Of a stretch of DNA of 64,000 bases, positions 1 through 8,164 are shown piece after piece. Position numbers and translations under genes: made by a program. This DNA comes from Acidobacteriota bacterium (GTDB lineage Bacteria; Acidobacteriota; Terriglobia; Acidiferrales; UBA7541). The stretch is from positions 62,001 through 126,000 of the forward strand of contig QHZD01000017.1 of assembly GCA_003225315.1 (NCBI GenBank), given 5' to 3'. Under the pieces are notes generated by a model. It did no database searches and was not told the origin of the DNA. It saw only the letters and a program-made list of their open reading frames with translations. The first letter of the stretch is position 1. Each line of letters starts with the position of its first letter.

Positions 1-3
1 GCC

Positions 4-30
4 AGCAGGGAAGTCTGGCTTCCCTGCTTT
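4..30 (+). terminator. Hairpin at window edge, possible terminator
   Basis: A perfect 10-bp inverted repeat (AGCAGGGAAG, 5-nt loop, CTTCCCTGCT) is followed by only a short T run. It could end a plus-strand gene lying left of the window, but that gene is not visible, so the call is tentative. Confidence 0.3.
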
Positions 31-201
31 AGCGCCGCCACGTTCGCTGTTTCAAGAACTTGAGAAGGAGTCCAGTTAGCCCGATTTTCGCGCAGCCCGC
101 AAAGACTCACCCCAAAATTTAAGACCCTGGCCTTCAATCTAGAAAAAACGTGCGCCGGTCACCCCGCAACTGAATAGCGCGAAACCGAAACTCAACCCCT
201 T

Positions 202-236
202 CTTCCGGCTGGCGCACCCCCCGCGCCAGCCGGAAG
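202..236. repeat. Perfect 14-bp inverted repeat in a gene-free stretch
   Basis: The arms CTTCCGGCTGGCGC (202-215) and GCGCCAGCCGGAAG (223-236) pair perfectly around a C-rich 7-nt loop. There is no T run on either strand, so it is more like a REP-type palindrome than an intrinsic terminator. The stretch 1-443 holds no convincing gene: it contains only this palindrome, the hairpin at 4-30 and the promoter-like site at 340-368. Confidence 0.5.
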
Positions 237-339
237 GAACACCTCAGAAGGAGCGCCTTAGCCCTAGAAAGGGCGAAGGCCCTTAAATAAGGACAAGCCC
301 GATTTCCACAGAAAACCCATAGCCGGTCTGAGATTCCTC

Positions 340-368
340 TTGACATCACGTCCTATAAGTAATATTAT
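340..368 (+). promoter_or_regulatory. Near-consensus sigma-70 promoter reading into the 3' end of the DsbA-like gene
   Basis: TTGACA (340-345), a 17-nt spacer and TATTAT (363-368) are seen directly. The start point would be near 375. No plus-strand gene follows: the next 1 kb is antisense to the DsbA-like gene. A 7-bp hairpin (GCTGGAA/TTCCAGC, 413-430) lies just downstream. Confidence 0.5.
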
Positions 369-443
369 GTTAACTACGAAATCGGTCTGAAAAACAGATG
401 AGTTTGGGCGATGCTGGAACGGATTCCAGCCTCCTGCCCTCTC

Positions 444-1355
444 TTATTTCTTCTGAGCGGCTGTTCCGGATTTTTGTTGGGCGAGTTCGTAGTTGATGTA
501 CTGCTCCAGCAGATGCGCGTCGGCGCCTACCATGCGCCGGCCGTTCACAAACACCGTCGGCGTGCTGTTTACGTCGAGCAGTTGACCATTCGCACGGCTC
601 GCATTGACGGCTGCGCCAGCTTCCGGGCTGGCCATGCAGCTCTTGAACGCCTCGGCATCCAACCCGGACTGACCAGCGTAATCCATCATTTTTGTCCAGG
701 AGTTCGATGCCGAGATGATCTCCTGATTGTCGTAAATGAAGTCATACATCTTCCAAAAAGTCTTGGGGTCCTGCTGGTAAGCGCATCGCCCGGCGAGGGC
801 CGCGGTTCTTGCCCAGGGATGAAGCTGCTCGATTGGGAAATCCTTGAACACCACGCGTACCTTGCCGGTATAGGTCGGGAGCATTTCGCGTAAGGCATCG
901 TGGAGTTTGCGGCACACCGGGCACTCGAAGTCGGAATATTCCACCAGCGTGACTGCGGCGCTCGGGTCGCCGAGTGAAGGTGAGTCCTTCATCTCAATCT
1001 GTGCCAGGTTTTGTGCCAGGGGATCTTTCGTCATGTCCGAGAGCTCGCCCTGAAAGAGGAATCTGCCATCCTTGCTGACGTAGAACTTCACGGTTTGTTT
1101 GTTGCCGTCAATGGTCAGGTCAATATTGGTTTCAAGCAACCCTTCGACCTGTGATGGCTTTGGAGGGGCAACCACTAGCGCGACATTCGGACCGAACGCG
1201 TACAAATGTCGCAGGTAAGCCTCGATAGTCTTCTGTGTTGGCGATGTCGCGGGGGTTGACGTCGCGGCTGCAGCTGACTGTGCTTGTTGCGCCCGCGTTT
1301 GAGGCACCGCCATGCTAAAGGCAAGGATCAGGAAAATTGTAAGCGCTATTTTCAC
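444..1355 (-). CDS. DsbA-family thiol:disulfide oxidoreductase, exported
   Basis: 303 residues with a GTG start preceded by AGAGG. An N-terminal signal peptide (MKIALTIFLILAF..., cleavage expected near AQQ, residue 23) sends it to the periplasm. Residues about 25-120 form an acidobacterial-style N-terminal domain of unknown role. The C-terminal half is a thioredoxin-fold DsbA/Thioredoxin_4 domain with the redox motif CPVC near residue 145 and the cis-Pro segment STPTVFVNG. It probably oxidises or isomerises disulfides in secreted proteins. It starts 15 nt after the NAD synthetase stop, so the two are likely co-transcribed. No CcmG-type thioredoxin is present in the ccm cluster nearby; this protein could help there, but that is only inference. 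Confidence 0.85.
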   Translation of the reverse strand: MKIALTIFLILAFSMAVPQTRAQQAQSAAAATSTPATSPTQKTIEAYLRHLYAFGPNVALVVAPPKPSQVEGLLETNIDLTIDGNKQTVKFYVSKDGRFLFQGELSDMTKDPLAQNLAQIEMKDSPSLGDPSAAVTLVEYSDFECPVCRKLHDALREMLPTYTGKVRVVFKDFPIEQLHPWARTAALAGRCAYQQDPKTFWKMYDFIYDNQEIISASNSWTKMMDYAGQSGLDAEAFKSCMASPEAGAAVNASRANGQLLDVNSTPTVFVNGRRMVGADAHLLEQYINYELAQQKSGTAAQKK

Positions 1356-1370
1356 AAGGACCTCTTAGTT

Positions 1371-3008
1371 TCACGGAATGAATTTCTGTGCGATAGGGAA
1401 CGGCCTGCCAAATCCAAAAGCCCGCGAAGTGATCTTCAGCCCTGGCGCCGACTGCTTGCGCTTGTACTCGTTGCGATCCACCAAAAGCGCTATGTCGCGG
1501 ACCAGTTTTATATCAAAGCCGTAATGATCGGCAATCTCCTGCGGGCTATGTAAGTCCTCGATATAGGCTTTGAGTATGCGGTCCAGGACGTCGTAAGGCG
1601 GTAGGCTGTCCTCGTCCTTCTGGTCGGGACGCAGCTCGGCCGAAGGCGGCTTCTCAATGGTCGAAGCGGGGATCAATTCCCTCTCGCGATTAATCCAGGC
1701 CGCCAGCTCATAAACCATCAATTTCGGGACATCGGAAATCACCGCAAGACCGCCGGCCATGTCTCCGTAAAGAGTGCAGTATCCGACCGCCAGTTCTGAT
1801 TTGTTGCCGGTGCTGATCACCATCGAGCCAAACTTGTTGGAGAGCGCCATCAAATAATTCCCGCGGATTCGTGCCTGAATGTTTTCTTCCGTCACGTCGG
1901 CCGGCCGGTCGCCAAACGCGGGCGCCAGTGCGCGCTTATATTCTTCAAAAACATCTGTGATCGGCAAGCTGATGAACTGAATACCGAGATTCTTCGCCAG
2001 AGTTGCCGCGTCGCTCTTGCTGCCTGCCGAAGAAAACGGTCCTGGCATGGAGACGCCGAGTACGTTTTCCGCTCCCAAGGCATCCACCGCGATCGAAGCA
2101 ACGACAGCCGAATCAATGCCGCCACTCAAGCCGACCAGAACTTTCTTGAAACCGCATTTACGCACGTAATCCGCCGTGCCGGTAAGCAGCGCTTCGTAGG
2201 CATAGGCGATTTCGGTCGGCGGCTGTTTGTGAATCTCGCCCTGCCCCGTAGCCGTGTCAAAGAGTACGAGGTCCTCCTTGAAGGCGAGCGCTTGTGCGGC
2301 CACGCGCCCATCAGCGGTAATCGCCATGCTCGCGCCGTCGAAAATTAGATTGTCGTCGCCGCCGACTTGGTTGACATATACCACGGGTCTCTGCTGCTTG
2401 ATGGCAATGGCACGCAGCATCTCAAAGCGGAGGTTTCTCTTGTCGATCGTGTAGGGTGAAGCGGAAAGATTCAGCAGGACGCTGGTTCCCTGCTTGCTGA
2501 GCTCCACGACCGGATCACGCTCATACAAGCGCGTGGGCCAGAAATTCGGGTCGTTCCACACGTCCTCGCAAATGGTGATGCCGAGCTTTTCGTCCTTGAA
2601 GCTGTAAACCACTTGCTTATCGGCAGGCTGAAAGTAGCGCGACTCGTCGAACACATCGTAAGTGGGCAGCAGCATTTTGCTCTGCTCAAAGACGACGCGC
2701 CCGCCGCACAGCAGCGCCGCTTTGTTGGCCGCGGACTTACCCGCGCTATTCTTCACACGTCCGGCGTAGCCGACTAGCGCCGGCAAAAGAACCTTGCCCG
2801 CGAGAGCTTTCAGTTCGTCTATGTTCCGGTCTAGAAATGCCGGCCGTTCCAGAAGATCCTGTGGAGGATAACCGCAGAGGCAAAGCTCGGTAAAAACGGC
2901 AAGGTCCGCCCCTCGCTGCTTGGATTGTTCCGCCAAGTCCAAAATGCGAGCGGCATTCCCTGCGAAGTCGCCAACGGTGGGATTGAATTGCGCGAGCGCT
3001 ATTTTCAT
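1371..3008 (-). CDS. nadE: Glutamine-dependent NAD+ synthetase
   Basis: 545 residues, normal for the two-domain enzyme. The N-terminal nitrilase-like amidase domain (1-260) shows the Glu-Lys-Cys triad in FTELCLCGYPP, the QSKMLLPTYDVFDE region and ITICEDVW. It releases ammonia from glutamine. The C-terminal synthetase domain carries the PP-loop LSGGIDSAVV near residue 290 and the STGNKSELAVGY segment. It amidates deamido-NAD+ with ATP in the last step of NAD synthesis. The ATG start lies 87 nt after the upstream methyltransferase stop on the same strand; the DsbA-like gene follows. Confidence 0.95.
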   Translation of the reverse strand: MKIALAQFNPTVGDFAGNAARILDLAEQSKQRGADLAVFTELCLCGYPPQDLLERPAFLDRNIDELKALAGKVLLPALVGYAGRVKNSAGKSAANKAALLCGGRVVFEQSKMLLPTYDVFDESRYFQPADKQVVYSFKDEKLGITICEDVWNDPNFWPTRLYERDPVVELSKQGTSVLLNLSASPYTIDKRNLRFEMLRAIAIKQQRPVVYVNQVGGDDNLIFDGASMAITADGRVAAQALAFKEDLVLFDTATGQGEIHKQPPTEIAYAYEALLTGTADYVRKCGFKKVLVGLSGGIDSAVVASIAVDALGAENVLGVSMPGPFSSAGSKSDAATLAKNLGIQFISLPITDVFEEYKRALAPAFGDRPADVTEENIQARIRGNYLMALSNKFGSMVISTGNKSELAVGYCTLYGDMAGGLAVISDVPKLMVYELAAWINRERELIPASTIEKPPSAELRPDQKDEDSLPPYDVLDRILKAYIEDLHSPQEIADHYGFDIKLVRDIALLVDRNEYKRKQSAPGLKITSRAFGFGRPFPIAQKFIP

Positions 3009-3095
3009 GCCCGGATATCTTTAGGATAAGGTTGGAATCCGAAGATTGCAAATTCTGACGCTTCGCGCTGCGACTCGTCCACTGCCAAAATTTCT

Positions 3096-3716
3096 TCAAC
3101 CATGCTTGTCCCGCCTCCTCGCGACCAGGCTGGCGATTCCCTGCCCGGCTCGCAATTCGCGGTAAAACAAGACGCATAAGCTCGGGAATGCTTCCCGCAG
3201 CTCGCCGATTTCGAGAAGGTAAGCTGGATTCCGCGGTCCACCCGGAAATTCAAGTTGCGCGCGTGTGAAAGTCTCGAGCAACAGGACACCATTTGGGCGA
3301 AGGGCGCGAACCATTTGTGGAAAGAGCGACCGTTGCAGAAATTGAATGCACAGAATCAAGTCAAACGCGTGGGCCGGGAGATGTGCGCGCTCTAGATCCG
3401 CATGCAGCAACTCAAGCCCTCGCCGATGAGTTCCGTGAACGTCATGGAGGCTCTTGACGTGTCTCACTGGGAAGTGCATGCCGCGTGCGCGAACTTCAAG
3501 AATGTCCAAAGCAACGCCGGAAAAATCCACCGCCGTGACGTGCTGTCCGCGCCCTGCAAGAAACACCGCATTTCTGCCCGTGCCGCAAGCAATGTCCAGT
3601 GCCGGGCCGGACGGCAGAAGTGGCAACAGTTCGCGGACGATACCCGCGGGCTCCGAGGGCGTCACCTCGGCCGCTAGCCTGTGCCTGGCATCCCACTCCG
3701 CTTGGTTCGAGGGCAT
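3096..3716 (-). CDS. Class I SAM-dependent methyltransferase (TehB-like)
   Basis: 206 residues with a Rossmann-type SAM site: motif I is ALDIACGTGRNAVFLA and the acidic loop after strand 2 is VTAVDFSG. The later LILCIQFLQRSLFPQMVRALRPNGVLLLETF is the usual motif IV/post-IV region. It resembles TehB/tellurite-resistance and UbiE-type small-molecule methyltransferases; the substrate cannot be read from sequence. The only Shine-Dalgarno-like GGAG sits inside the 3' arm of the erpA terminator, 9 nt before the ATG, an unusual overlap described as a finding. Confidence 0.8.
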   Translation of the reverse strand: MPSNQAEWDARHRLAAEVTPSEPAGIVRELLPLLPSGPALDIACGTGRNAVFLAGRGQHVTAVDFSGVALDILEVRARGMHFPVRHVKSLHDVHGTHRRGLELLHADLERAHLPAHAFDLILCIQFLQRSLFPQMVRALRPNGVLLLETFTRAQLEFPGGPRNPAYLLEIGELREAFPSLCVLFYRELRAGQGIASLVARRRDKHG

Positions 3717-3750
3717 AAAAAAGGCTCCTGAACTTACCGCTCAGGAGCCT
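3717..3750 (-). terminator. Intrinsic terminator of the erpA-like gene
   Basis: On the minus strand AGGCTCCTGA and TCAGGAGCCT form a perfect 10-bp stem with a 9-nt loop, followed at once by six T. It is 43 nt past the erpA stop. The U-run abuts the ATG of the next gene, and the stem's 3' arm contains its only GGAG. Confidence 0.85.
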
Positions 3751-3793
3751 GCAGAAAAGTTTGAAAGCGCACCGGGCGCTTCCCTGCTCGGAA

Positions 3794-4117
3794 TTAAACG
3801 CTGAAGGAGCTGCCGCAGCCGCAGGTGCTCTTCACATTGGGATTATTGAACTTGAATCCGGCGCCTTCAATCGTCTCGATATAATCGATCTCAATCCCGT
3901 CCAGATACATGGAGCTCATCTGGTCGACCGCGACCTTCAGCCCGTCGAACTCAAAAACCTGGTCCGCATCGGTGGTCTGGTTTTCAAACGCCATGTGGTA
4001 TTGGAAACCCGAACAGCCGCCACCCACAACGGCCACGCGTAGTGCCGCCGGGACCGGGCTCTGCATATTCATGATTTCCTTCACCTTGCTGCTTGCAACG
4101 GGCGTCAAATTGATCAT
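3794..4117 (-). CDS. erpA: Iron-sulfur cluster insertion protein, ErpA/IscA/SufA family
   Basis: 107 residues, the family's usual size. The three conserved cysteines are visible: GGGCSGFQYH in the middle and the C-terminal CGCGSSFSV. A-type carriers receive Fe-S clusters and pass them to target apoproteins in the cytoplasm. It is a single-gene unit with its own -10 box upstream and a strong terminator downstream. The ErpA assignment over IscA or SufA is by overall style only, as no isc or suf genes are nearby. Confidence 0.88.
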   Translation of the reverse strand: MINLTPVASSKVKEIMNMQSPVPAALRVAVVGGGCSGFQYHMAFENQTTDADQVFEFDGLKVAVDQMSSMYLDGIEIDYIETIEGAGFKFNNPNVKSTCGCGSSFSV

Positions 4118-4170
4118 AAATCCTCTTGGCCTCCGCTCGCGGGCGTACCCGCGAAGCTATCAATACTTAC

Positions 4171-4176
4171 ATTATA
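4171..4176 (-). promoter_or_regulatory. -10 box of the erpA-like gene
   Basis: On the minus strand a perfect TATAAT lies about 54 nt before the erpA ATG. The best -35 match (TTGCGC) has a 19-nt spacer, so only the -10 is convincing. Confidence 0.5.
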
Positions 4177-4240
4177 CCAGAACTCTCAAATGGCTGCGCA
4201 ACCCTGCGTTCCTGTCATGAAACCTTGATTTCGCCGCGTT

Positions 4241-4278
4241 TCGACATGGCTATCCGCTTCGCATACAATAAGATGCAA
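4241..4278 (+). promoter_or_regulatory. Promoter of the isocitrate dehydrogenase gene, probably leaderless
   Basis: TCGACA (4241-4246), a 17-nt spacer and TACAAT (4264-4269) match sigma-70 well. The expected start point is near 4276, two bases before the ATG at 4278. No Shine-Dalgarno is present in that interval. Confidence 0.6.
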
Positions 4279-5288
4279 TGACCAAACACAAAGTTACTCT
4301 CATCCCCGGCGAAGGAATCGGCCCGGAAGTTGCCGTCGCGACGCGCCGCATTCTGGAAGCCACCGGCGTGCAAATCGAGTGGGAAGAGATTGCAGGACGC
4401 TCTGACAATTCCTCCGACCAGGGAAAAAGTGTAAACCAGGCGGCCGTGGAATCGGTGCGCAGGAACCGCGTTGCCCTCAAGGGTCCCATGGCCACGGCCA
4501 TCGCCGGCGGCGCGCCCAGCGTCAACGTGGCGCTGCGCAAAACGCTCGACCTCTATGCCAATTTGCGCCCGGTAAAAAACGTGCCCGGTGTCAAATCGCA
4601 CTTTGAAAATGTGGACTTGATCCTCGTCCGCGAGAACACTGAAGACTTGTATTCCGGCCTCGAGCATGAGGTCGTTCCCGGCGTCGTCGAAAGCCTGAAA
4701 ATCATCACCGAAAAAGCTTCCACGCGCATTGCGAAATTTGCGTTTGAATATGCCAAACGCCACGGCCGAAAAAAGATTCATGCCATACACAAAGCCAACA
4801 TTATGAAGCTTTCAGACGGGTTGTTCTTGAAGTCGGTCCGAGTGGTAGCCGCGAAATTCCCTGCCATCGAGTACAAGGAACTCATCGTCGATAACGCCTG
4901 CATGCAAATCGTCATGGATCCCCTGCAATTTGACATGCTCCTGCTGCCGAACCTTTACGGCGACGTAATGAGCGATCTGGCCGCGGGGCTTGTCGGCGGT
5001 CTGGGCGTCGTGCCCAGCGCGAATATCGGCGAAGAATGCGCCATGTTCGAAGCCGTACATGGTACCGCTCCGGACATCGCTGGCAAAGGGCTCGCCAATC
5101 CCACTGCCCTGCTGATGAGTGCCGCTTTGATGCTCGATCACCTCGGCGAGCAAAAGACGGCGCAGCGCATCCAGAGTGCCCTCGAAAGGGTCTACCGTGA
5201 GGGAAAACGCACAACGCGCGACGTCGGCGGCAAGGCTGGCACTGAGGAATTCGCTGACGCCGTGATTACCGCTCTCAAGCAGAAGTGA
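4278..5288 (+). CDS. NAD-dependent isocitrate dehydrogenase (IDH3-like)
   Basis: 336 residues of the isocitrate/isopropylmalate dehydrogenase family. The N-terminus TLIPGEGIGPEV, the substrate loop SVNVALRKTLDLYANLRPV, the catalytic Lys/Asp segment NLYGDVMSDLAAGLVGG and the GTAPDIAGKGLANPTA cofactor loop are all present. The Ser-Val-Asn before the paired Arg residues and the ANLRP segment favour isocitrate over isopropylmalate. Homoisocitrate dehydrogenase is a less likely alternative. It should oxidise isocitrate to 2-oxoglutarate in the TCA cycle. The gene stands alone, and the promoter geometry suggests a leaderless mRNA. Confidence 0.85.
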   Translation: MTKHKVTLIPGEGIGPEVAVATRRILEATGVQIEWEEIAGRSDNSSDQGKSVNQAAVESVRRNRVALKGPMATAIAGGAPSVNVALRKTLDLYANLRPVKNVPGVKSHFENVDLILVRENTEDLYSGLEHEVVPGVVESLKIITEKASTRIAKFAFEYAKRHGRKKIHAIHKANIMKLSDGLFLKSVRVVAAKFPAIEYKELIVDNACMQIVMDPLQFDMLLLPNLYGDVMSDLAAGLVGGLGVVPSANIGEECAMFEAVHGTAPDIAGKGLANPTALLMSAALMLDHLGEQKTAQRIQSALERVYREGKRTTRDVGGKAGTEEFADAVITALKQK

Positions 5289-5405
5289 TTTTTGACAGAA
5301 TTTCAAAAGTACTAGGAGTTCCAAATCGTTAAAATACTTGTTTTTGGACTCTGAACGTGCCAACATTTCGGCTCGTAGCCTTGAGTGTCCTCCAAGGCCG
5401 AATAA

Positions 5406-5810
5406 ATGCAACGAACGCGATATCCCGAACGTCGGCGTACCACGCGCCTTTCTCTTCAGATACCTCTGACAGTGCGCTGCCGTTTGCCCGAAGGTGAGAC
5501 CATCGACCTGAAGGCCTCGACCTACATCGTCAGCGCACACGGCGCCTTGGTGCTCATGGACACGCCTTTGATCCCCGGCCAGACCGTCAAAGTCTTCAAC
5601 GAACATACTGCTAATTCAGTGGATTGTGTCGTGACTTCCTTGCGGGAAAAGCGCGAAAGACGATTCGTGGGAATTGCATTCGTCAATCCCAATATCGATT
5701 TCTGGCACGTCGTATTCCCGAAGTCCGGCACCCGCCAGGCGATTCGCTCCGCGGTTACTGGAGCGCTGGTGCCTCCCGGATTCCGGCAGGAAAACACTCC
5801 TCAATTCTAA
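5406..5810 (+). CDS. PilZ-domain protein
   Basis: 134 residues forming a single PilZ beta-barrel. The Arg-rich entry (PERRRTTRLSLQIPLTVRC, residues 7-25) and the downstream STYIVSAHGALVLMD correspond to the RxxxR and (D/N)xSxxG c-di-GMP-binding motifs. The second motif lacks the leading Asp/Asn, so ligand binding is plausible but not assured. It probably acts as a cytoplasmic c-di-GMP effector. No secretion signal is seen. It faces the DUF420 gene tail-to-tail and has no clear Shine-Dalgarno. Confidence 0.75.
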   Translation: MQRTRYPERRRTTRLSLQIPLTVRCRLPEGETIDLKASTYIVSAHGALVLMDTPLIPGQTVKVFNEHTANSVDCVVTSLREKRERRFVGIAFVNPNIDFWHVVFPKSGTRQAIRSAVTGALVPPGFRQENTPQF

Positions 5811-5843
5811 CGGGATTTTTTGCGGCGCAAATTTCGCCCAGCT

Positions 5844-6275
5844 TCAACTGCTCTTCCCTGCATAAATCTGGTACACCATCAGATATACGATTACGCCCGT
5901 TACGCAAACATAGAACCACAGGGGAAGTGTCCATCGCGCGATCAGCCTGTGTTTGTCGAATTTTTCCAGCCACGCGCGGCGCAGCGTAATCAGAATCATC
6001 GGCACGATTACGATTGCCAGGATCGTGTGCGAAGTCAGCAACGTGAAGTAGACCGGCCTGATCCAGCCCTGCCCTTGAAAGAGGACCAATTGTTTCACGC
6101 GGATGTGATAAATCACATAGGACGCCAGGAAAATAGTTGAAACGCTGAACGCCGAGATCATGAAGGCCTTGTGCACGTCGCGCTTTCCGGCCCGGATCGC
6201 CGCATAACCTCCTGCCAGGAGCAGCGCGCTGAGCCCGTTCAGAGAAGCATTGAATGCAGGTTGTGAAAACATCAC
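5844..6275 (-). CDS. DUF420 multi-pass membrane protein
   Basis: 143 residues with four predicted membrane helices (LNGLSALLLAGGYA, AFMISAFSVSTIFLASYVIYH, VYFTLLTSHTILAIVIVPMIL and WTLPLWFYVCVTGVIVYLMVY). Conserved His residues in the second and third helices fit the DUF420 family, which is often encoded beside cytochrome oxidase assembly genes. It is the last gene of the heme/cytochrome run, 46 nt after the heme O synthase stop. A role in oxidase assembly is inferred from that position only. Confidence 0.8.
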   Translation of the reverse strand: MMFSQPAFNASLNGLSALLLAGGYAAIRAGKRDVHKAFMISAFSVSTIFLASYVIYHIRVKQLVLFQGQGWIRPVYFTLLTSHTILAIVIVPMILITLRRAWLEKFDKHRLIARWTLPLWFYVCVTGVIVYLMVYQIYAGKSS

Positions 6276-6321
6276 TGTAAGCTTGTCCTTCCCGAAGCAA
6301 CCCTTGCGGATACTGGCTGAT

Positions 6322-7215
6322 TCAGCGCGGGAGCTTGTCGTAGACCATCAAGCCCAGCAACAGTGGGATGTGCAGAACCGTTGCATGCATCAACCATTTG
6401 GCGCGAGCGTTCGTCTTGTTGCTCGCGGCCCACAAGCACACCTGCACCAGGGCGGTGCTGGTAACGAGCGCTCCAAAGAAATACAGTACGCCGGCCAATC
6501 CTAGAATTGCCGGGAGCAGGCTCATCCCGACAAGAGCGACCGCATACAAAATGATCTGCCGGAACGTGCGCGTGCCTTCGCGGTCGACCACCGGCAGCAT
6601 CATGATGCCCGCGCGGGCGTAATCTTCGCGGTACATCCACGAGATGGCATGGAAGTGAGGAAACTGCCAAACAAACAGTATTCCGAACAGTATCCACGCA
6701 CCGCGGTCAAGCGATCCCGTTGCCGCTACCCATCCGATCATTGGTGGAATCGCTCCGGGAAACGCGCCGACGAACGTCGCCCACACAGTGCGTTTTTTCA
6801 GCGGAGTGTACGCCAGCAGGTAACTCAAGCAAGTTGCCACGCCGAGTCCCGACGCCAGCGCGCCTGCCGCCACATACAAATCCACCGCCCCGGCAATTGC
6901 CAGCGCAACGCCAAAGATCAACGCTTCGCGCGGCTGCAGCACGCCGCTGGGCAATGGTCGCAAAGCCGTGCGCCGCATATGGCGGTCGGACTCGCGCTCG
7001 ATGTAGTGATTCAACGCCGCCGTACCCGCCGCGATGAGCATCGTTCCGAAAACCGCGTGGAGCATGTGCGGCCACGCCACAGGGCCGCGCACACCCATGT
7101 AGTAGCCTGCGGCCGTGGTTATGAGCACGAGGAAAGAAACGTCCGGCTTCGTCAGCGCGACGTAGCCATTGGCGCGCGCAGACAGCGTCAGTTCCGTGGT
7201 GCGCGCCGTGCTCAT
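6322..7215 (-). CDS. cyoE: Protoheme IX farnesyltransferase (heme O synthase)
   Basis: 297 residues of the UbiA prenyltransferase superfamily with about eight membrane helices. The first Asp-rich region reads NHYIERESDRHMRRT, followed by RPLPSG. The second cytoplasmic motif is ISWMYREDYARAGIMMLPVVD, typical of CyoE/CtaB. It converts heme B to heme O using farnesyl diphosphate. The start is placed at the ATG that overlaps the ctaA stop as ATGA; a longer frame upstream merely runs through ctaA. The first Asp of the usual N-x3-D motif is Glu here, a conservative change. Confidence 0.92.
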   Translation of the reverse strand: MSTARTTELTLSARANGYVALTKPDVSFLVLITTAAGYYMGVRGPVAWPHMLHAVFGTMLIAAGTAALNHYIERESDRHMRRTALRPLPSGVLQPREALIFGVALAIAGAVDLYVAAGALASGLGVATCLSYLLAYTPLKKRTVWATFVGAFPGAIPPMIGWVAATGSLDRGAWILFGILFVWQFPHFHAISWMYREDYARAGIMMLPVVDREGTRTFRQIILYAVALVGMSLLPAILGLAGVLYFFGALVTSTALVQVCLWAASNKTNARAKWLMHATVLHIPLLLGLMVYDKLPR

Positions 7216-8144
7216 CCGGTAGCCACCTGCCGTGGTGCCCTCGCGGCAACCTCTCTTCCGCGCGGCACCAGCCGGTAACACGCCAGCACAATGAGCACGG
7301 AAAACGCGAAGAGTAGCGCACCTACGACCGTATGAGTCACGGTCAACGTTACCATGACGGGCATCGGCTGCGGAGCATCCGCAGTCGTAAGACGCGACCA
7401 GTAAGCCGCCAGGCCCAGCAGAAATTGCGTGCCAAAGATCGCATGCAGCAAAATCCGCGCCCGCGTTAGTTCCCGCGATTGCGCAAACCGCTTGCGCAAC
7501 GCGACCGCCGTCCAAATCACCATTCCGAGCACCAACATAGCTCCGGCCATGTGCGGCCAAATCGGAATTTCCTTGTGACGGAAGCCGGCCCCGAGAATCA
7601 CCTGCACGTAAATGACGGCGGCATTGAGGATCGCCAGCGAATGGATCGAAGGAGTCCCACTATCCTCCAGTTGCGGCTGATCGGAAACCCACCACTTGCT
7701 GGTGAACACCGCAATGCCCACGACCGCGCCAAAAACGATTTGCGCGAAGCACGCGTGGATCACCGGCAGCCAGTAATGCAGCAGCCGTATCACGACCTGG
7801 CCGCCCAGAACGGCTTGTACGGCCACTCCAAGCACCGCAATCAAGCCAAGCCAGCGCAGCCACGGCCGTTTTTCCTTCAGCCAAAGAAGCGCGGCCAGCG
7901 CAAGCGTCAAAAACCCCAGGCCGCCTGCGAAAACGCGATGCGAAAACTCAAATAGGTCGCCGCCCTGAAGCGACGAAAGTGCGGGAACCAGCGCGCCGTG
8001 GGAAGTCGGCCAGTCCGGCACAGAAAGTGCCGCATCCTTCGACGTCACCAGGGCGCCGGCAACGAACAGGAGAATCGTCCAGCACACCGTGAACACGGCA
8101 AGTCTGTGCACAGCAGGATTGTAAGTAGAAGTCATTTCCCCCAT
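7212..8144 (-). CDS. ctaA: Heme A synthase (COX15/CtaA)
   Basis: 310 residues with eight membrane helices in two four-helix bundles. Heme-ligand histidines fall in FEFSHRVFAGG, VIHACFAQI, IWPHMAGAM and TVTHTVVGA, as in COX15/CtaA. It oxidises the methyl group of heme O to give heme A for aa3-type oxidases. Its stop codon overlaps the cyoE start (ATGA), which supports translational coupling of the two consecutive steps. Ferrochelatase lies just upstream. Confidence 0.92.
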   Translation of the reverse strand: MGEMTSTYNPAVHRLAVFTVCWTILLFVAGALVTSKDAALSVPDWPTSHGALVPALSSLQGGDLFEFSHRVFAGGLGFLTLALAALLWLKEKRPWLRWLGLIAVLGVAVQAVLGGQVVIRLLHYWLPVIHACFAQIVFGAVVGIAVFTSKWWVSDQPQLEDSGTPSIHSLAILNAAVIYVQVILGAGFRHKEIPIWPHMAGAMLVLGMVIWTAVALRKRFAQSRELTRARILLHAIFGTQFLLGLAAYWSRLTTADAPQPMPVMVTLTVTHTVVGALLFAFSVLIVLACYRLVPRGREVAARAPRQVATG

Positions 8145-8164
8145 GCCAGCCGCGGATTATACCT

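Noticed and set aside
411-893. Plus-strand 160-codon frame opposite the DsbA-like gene, just after a strong promoter
   Set aside because: It is antisense to a well-supported exported oxidoreductase, has no ribosome site and no recognisable protein features.
1330-3010. The DsbA-like gene and nadE both begin MKIAL with a shared 13-nt start
   Set aside because: The shared stretch is short, and the sequences diverge at once; a coincidence of start-codon context is enough.
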